64,000 nucleotides of DNA, from contig NZ_CP028324.1 of the NCBI RefSeq assembly GCF_003028855.1, positions 1,488,001 through 1,552,000 of the forward strand, read 5' to 3'. This document shows, in pieces, positions 63,070 through 64,000 of this stretch. A program made the translations under genes and the position numbers. How positions within the stretch are numbered: position 1 is the first letter of the stretch; each line of letters opens with the position of its first letter. Below the pieces are notes generated by a model. That model did no database searches and was not told the origin of the DNA. It worked only from the letters and a program-made list of their open reading frames with translations. This stretch comes from Pseudoduganella armeniaca. GTDB taxonomy: Bacteria > Pseudomonadota > Gammaproteobacteria > Burkholderiales > Burkholderiaceae_D.

Positions 63070-63777
63070 ATGTCCACAATCACAGAGAACTTGCAAGCAG
63101 TGGCCGATGCCATCGACGCCGCCACGGCCGAGGCGCGGCGGCCACGCGACAGCGTGCGGTTGCTGGCCGTGTCGAAGACCTTCGGGCCCGATGCCGTGAT
63201 CGAGGCGGTGCAGGCGGGCCAGCGCGCCTTCGGCGAAAACTATGTACAGGAAGGCATCGACAAGGTGGCGGCCGTTGCCGCGGCCTTGCCGGACCGCGCG
63301 CTCGAATGGCACTTCATCGGCCCGATCCAGAGCAACAAGACGCGCCCCATCGCCGAGCACTTCGACTGGGTCCATACGGTCGAGCGCGAGAAGATCGCCC
63401 AGCGCCTGGCCGAGCAGCGCCCGGCGGCGCGCGCTCCATTGAACGTTTGCCTGCAGGTCAATATCAGCGGGGAAGCCAGCAAGAGTGGTGTCGCGCCGGG
63501 CGAGGTGGCGGCACTGGCGCGGGTGGTGGCAACCCTGCCGCAACTGCGGCTGCGCGGCTTGATGGCCATTCCCGAGCCCACCGAGGACTTTGCCGCGCAG
63601 CGCGCCGCGTTTGCCGCGTTGCGCGCGTTGTACGACCAGCTCAATGCACAAGGCTGCGCGCTCGACACGCTGTCGATGGGCATGTCGGCCGACCTGCGCG
63701 CGGCCATCATCGAAGGCGCTACCATCGTGCGCGTCGGCAGCGCCATCTTCGGCGCGCGCCATTACAACAAGGGATAA
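63070..63777 (+). CDS. YggS-family pyridoxal phosphate homeostasis protein
   Basis: 235-residue PLP-binding TIM barrel (YggS/PROSC): VRLLAVSKTFGPDAVIEAV holds the PLP lysine, FGENYVQEGIDKV, LEWHFIGPIQSNKTRPIAEH, LQVNISGEASKSG and SMGMSADLRAAIIEGATIVR. It manages PLP and amino-acid balance. Followed two bases later by proC, a common pairing. Confidence 0.95.
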   Translation: MSTITENLQAVADAIDAATAEARRPRDSVRLLAVSKTFGPDAVIEAVQAGQRAFGENYVQEGIDKVAAVAAALPDRALEWHFIGPIQSNKTRPIAEHFDWVHTVEREKIAQRLAEQRPAARAPLNVCLQVNISGEASKSGVAPGEVAALARVVATLPQLRLRGLMAIPEPTEDFAAQRAAFAALRALYDQLNAQGCALDTLSMGMSADLRAAIIEGATIVRVGSAIFGARHYNKG

Positions 63778-63779
63778 CC

Positions 63780-64000
63780 ATGAAGATCGCATTCATCGGC
63801 GGCGGCAATATGGCCGCCGCGCTGATCGCAGGGCTGGCCGGCAAGGTCACGCCAGGTGCCAATATCCACGTGGTCGATCCGAACGCGCAAGCGCTGGAAC
63901 GGCTGCAACGCGAGCATGGCGTAACGACGGCTGGCGCCATCGACGCCGCCGTCACGCAGGGCGAGGTCATCGTGCTGGCCGTGAAGCCGCAGAACATGCG
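63780..64000 (+). CDS. proC: Pyrroline-5-carboxylate reductase, N-terminus (partial)
   Basis: The window ends inside this gene; 73 complete codons are visible. MKIAFIGGGNMAAALIAGLA is the dinucleotide-binding motif of ProC, followed by NIHVVDPNAQALERL and VIVLAVKPQNM. Makes proline from pyrroline-5-carboxylate. Likely an operon with yggS. Confidence 0.93.
   Translation, partial: MKIAFIGGGNMAAALIAGLAGKVTPGANIHVVDPNAQALERLQREHGVTTAGAIDAAVTQGEVIVLAVKPQNM

Overview
The window is a GC-rich chromosomal stretch that fits a betaproteobacterium of the family Oxalobacteraceae (Massilia / Duganella / Pseudoduganella type). The evidence is gene order and family content: dusB-fis, purH, ruvCAB, an aminoglycoside-phosphotransferase-type thrB next to a BPSS1780-type membrane protein, xseB-ispA-dxs, glcDEF, pilT-pilU-yggS-proC, and several PEP-CTERM (exosortase substrate) proteins. 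This assignment is an inference from gene content; no rRNA or tRNA gene is visible. || 1-8.1 kb: tyrS end, dtd, a PEBP-like protein and a histidine phosphatase in overlapping order, then dusB-fis, purH, ruvC-ruvA-ruvB and a YaiI-family gene. 8.2-14.8 kb: two PEP-CTERM proteins around a glutaminyl cyclase, a DUF2147 protein, valS and a small secreted protein, mostly on the minus strand. 14.9-19.4 kb: a TPP riboswitch followed by thiC-thiS-thiG-thiD-thiE. 19.5-24.3 kb: an ANTAR response regulator, a lone receiver protein, class III alcohol dehydrogenase and an unusual M56 metallopeptidase. 24.4-32.0 kb: uvrD, BPSS1780-type protein, thrB, a DUF2782 protein and polA. || 32.0-34.9 kb is the only clearly foreign segment. 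It is bounded by a 33-bp direct repeat and holds remnants of IS256, IS3 and IS5 elements. Inside them is one intact, AT-rich gene (33133-33837) with an extremely serine-rich N-terminus, a ParB/sulfiredoxin-like C-terminus and a near-perfect HrpL-type hrp box upstream. I read it as a candidate type III secreted effector of an undescribed family; this is the most interesting object in the window. || 35.0-43.8 kb: Tat-exported dienelactone hydrolase, a ZIP transporter that appears to lack an ATG/GTG/TTG start, a Cys/Gly-tailed GRDP-like protein, a PEP-CTERM tail remnant, a 798-residue glycine-rich PEP-CTERM protein, a sulfurtransferase, an EamA transporter and a Rieske oxygenase. 44.1-47.2 kb: xseB-ispA-dxs (isoprenoid precursors). 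47.4-53.6 kb: SGNH hydrolase with divergent LysR, DUF4386-LytS-LytTR overlapping trio, another PEP-CTERM protein and a cobalamin adenosyltransferase. 53.7-57.5 kb: glcDEF glycolate oxidase. 57.7-64.0 kb: a GGDEF-EAL protein, glutathione peroxidase, pilU, pilT, then divergent yggS-proC (proC cut by the window end). || A family of short GC-rich hairpins with the core GGGACxG(T/A)CCC or GGTGCCTGTCCC recurs in at least nine intergenic spots across the window. No CRISPR array, phage or complete transposon was seen.
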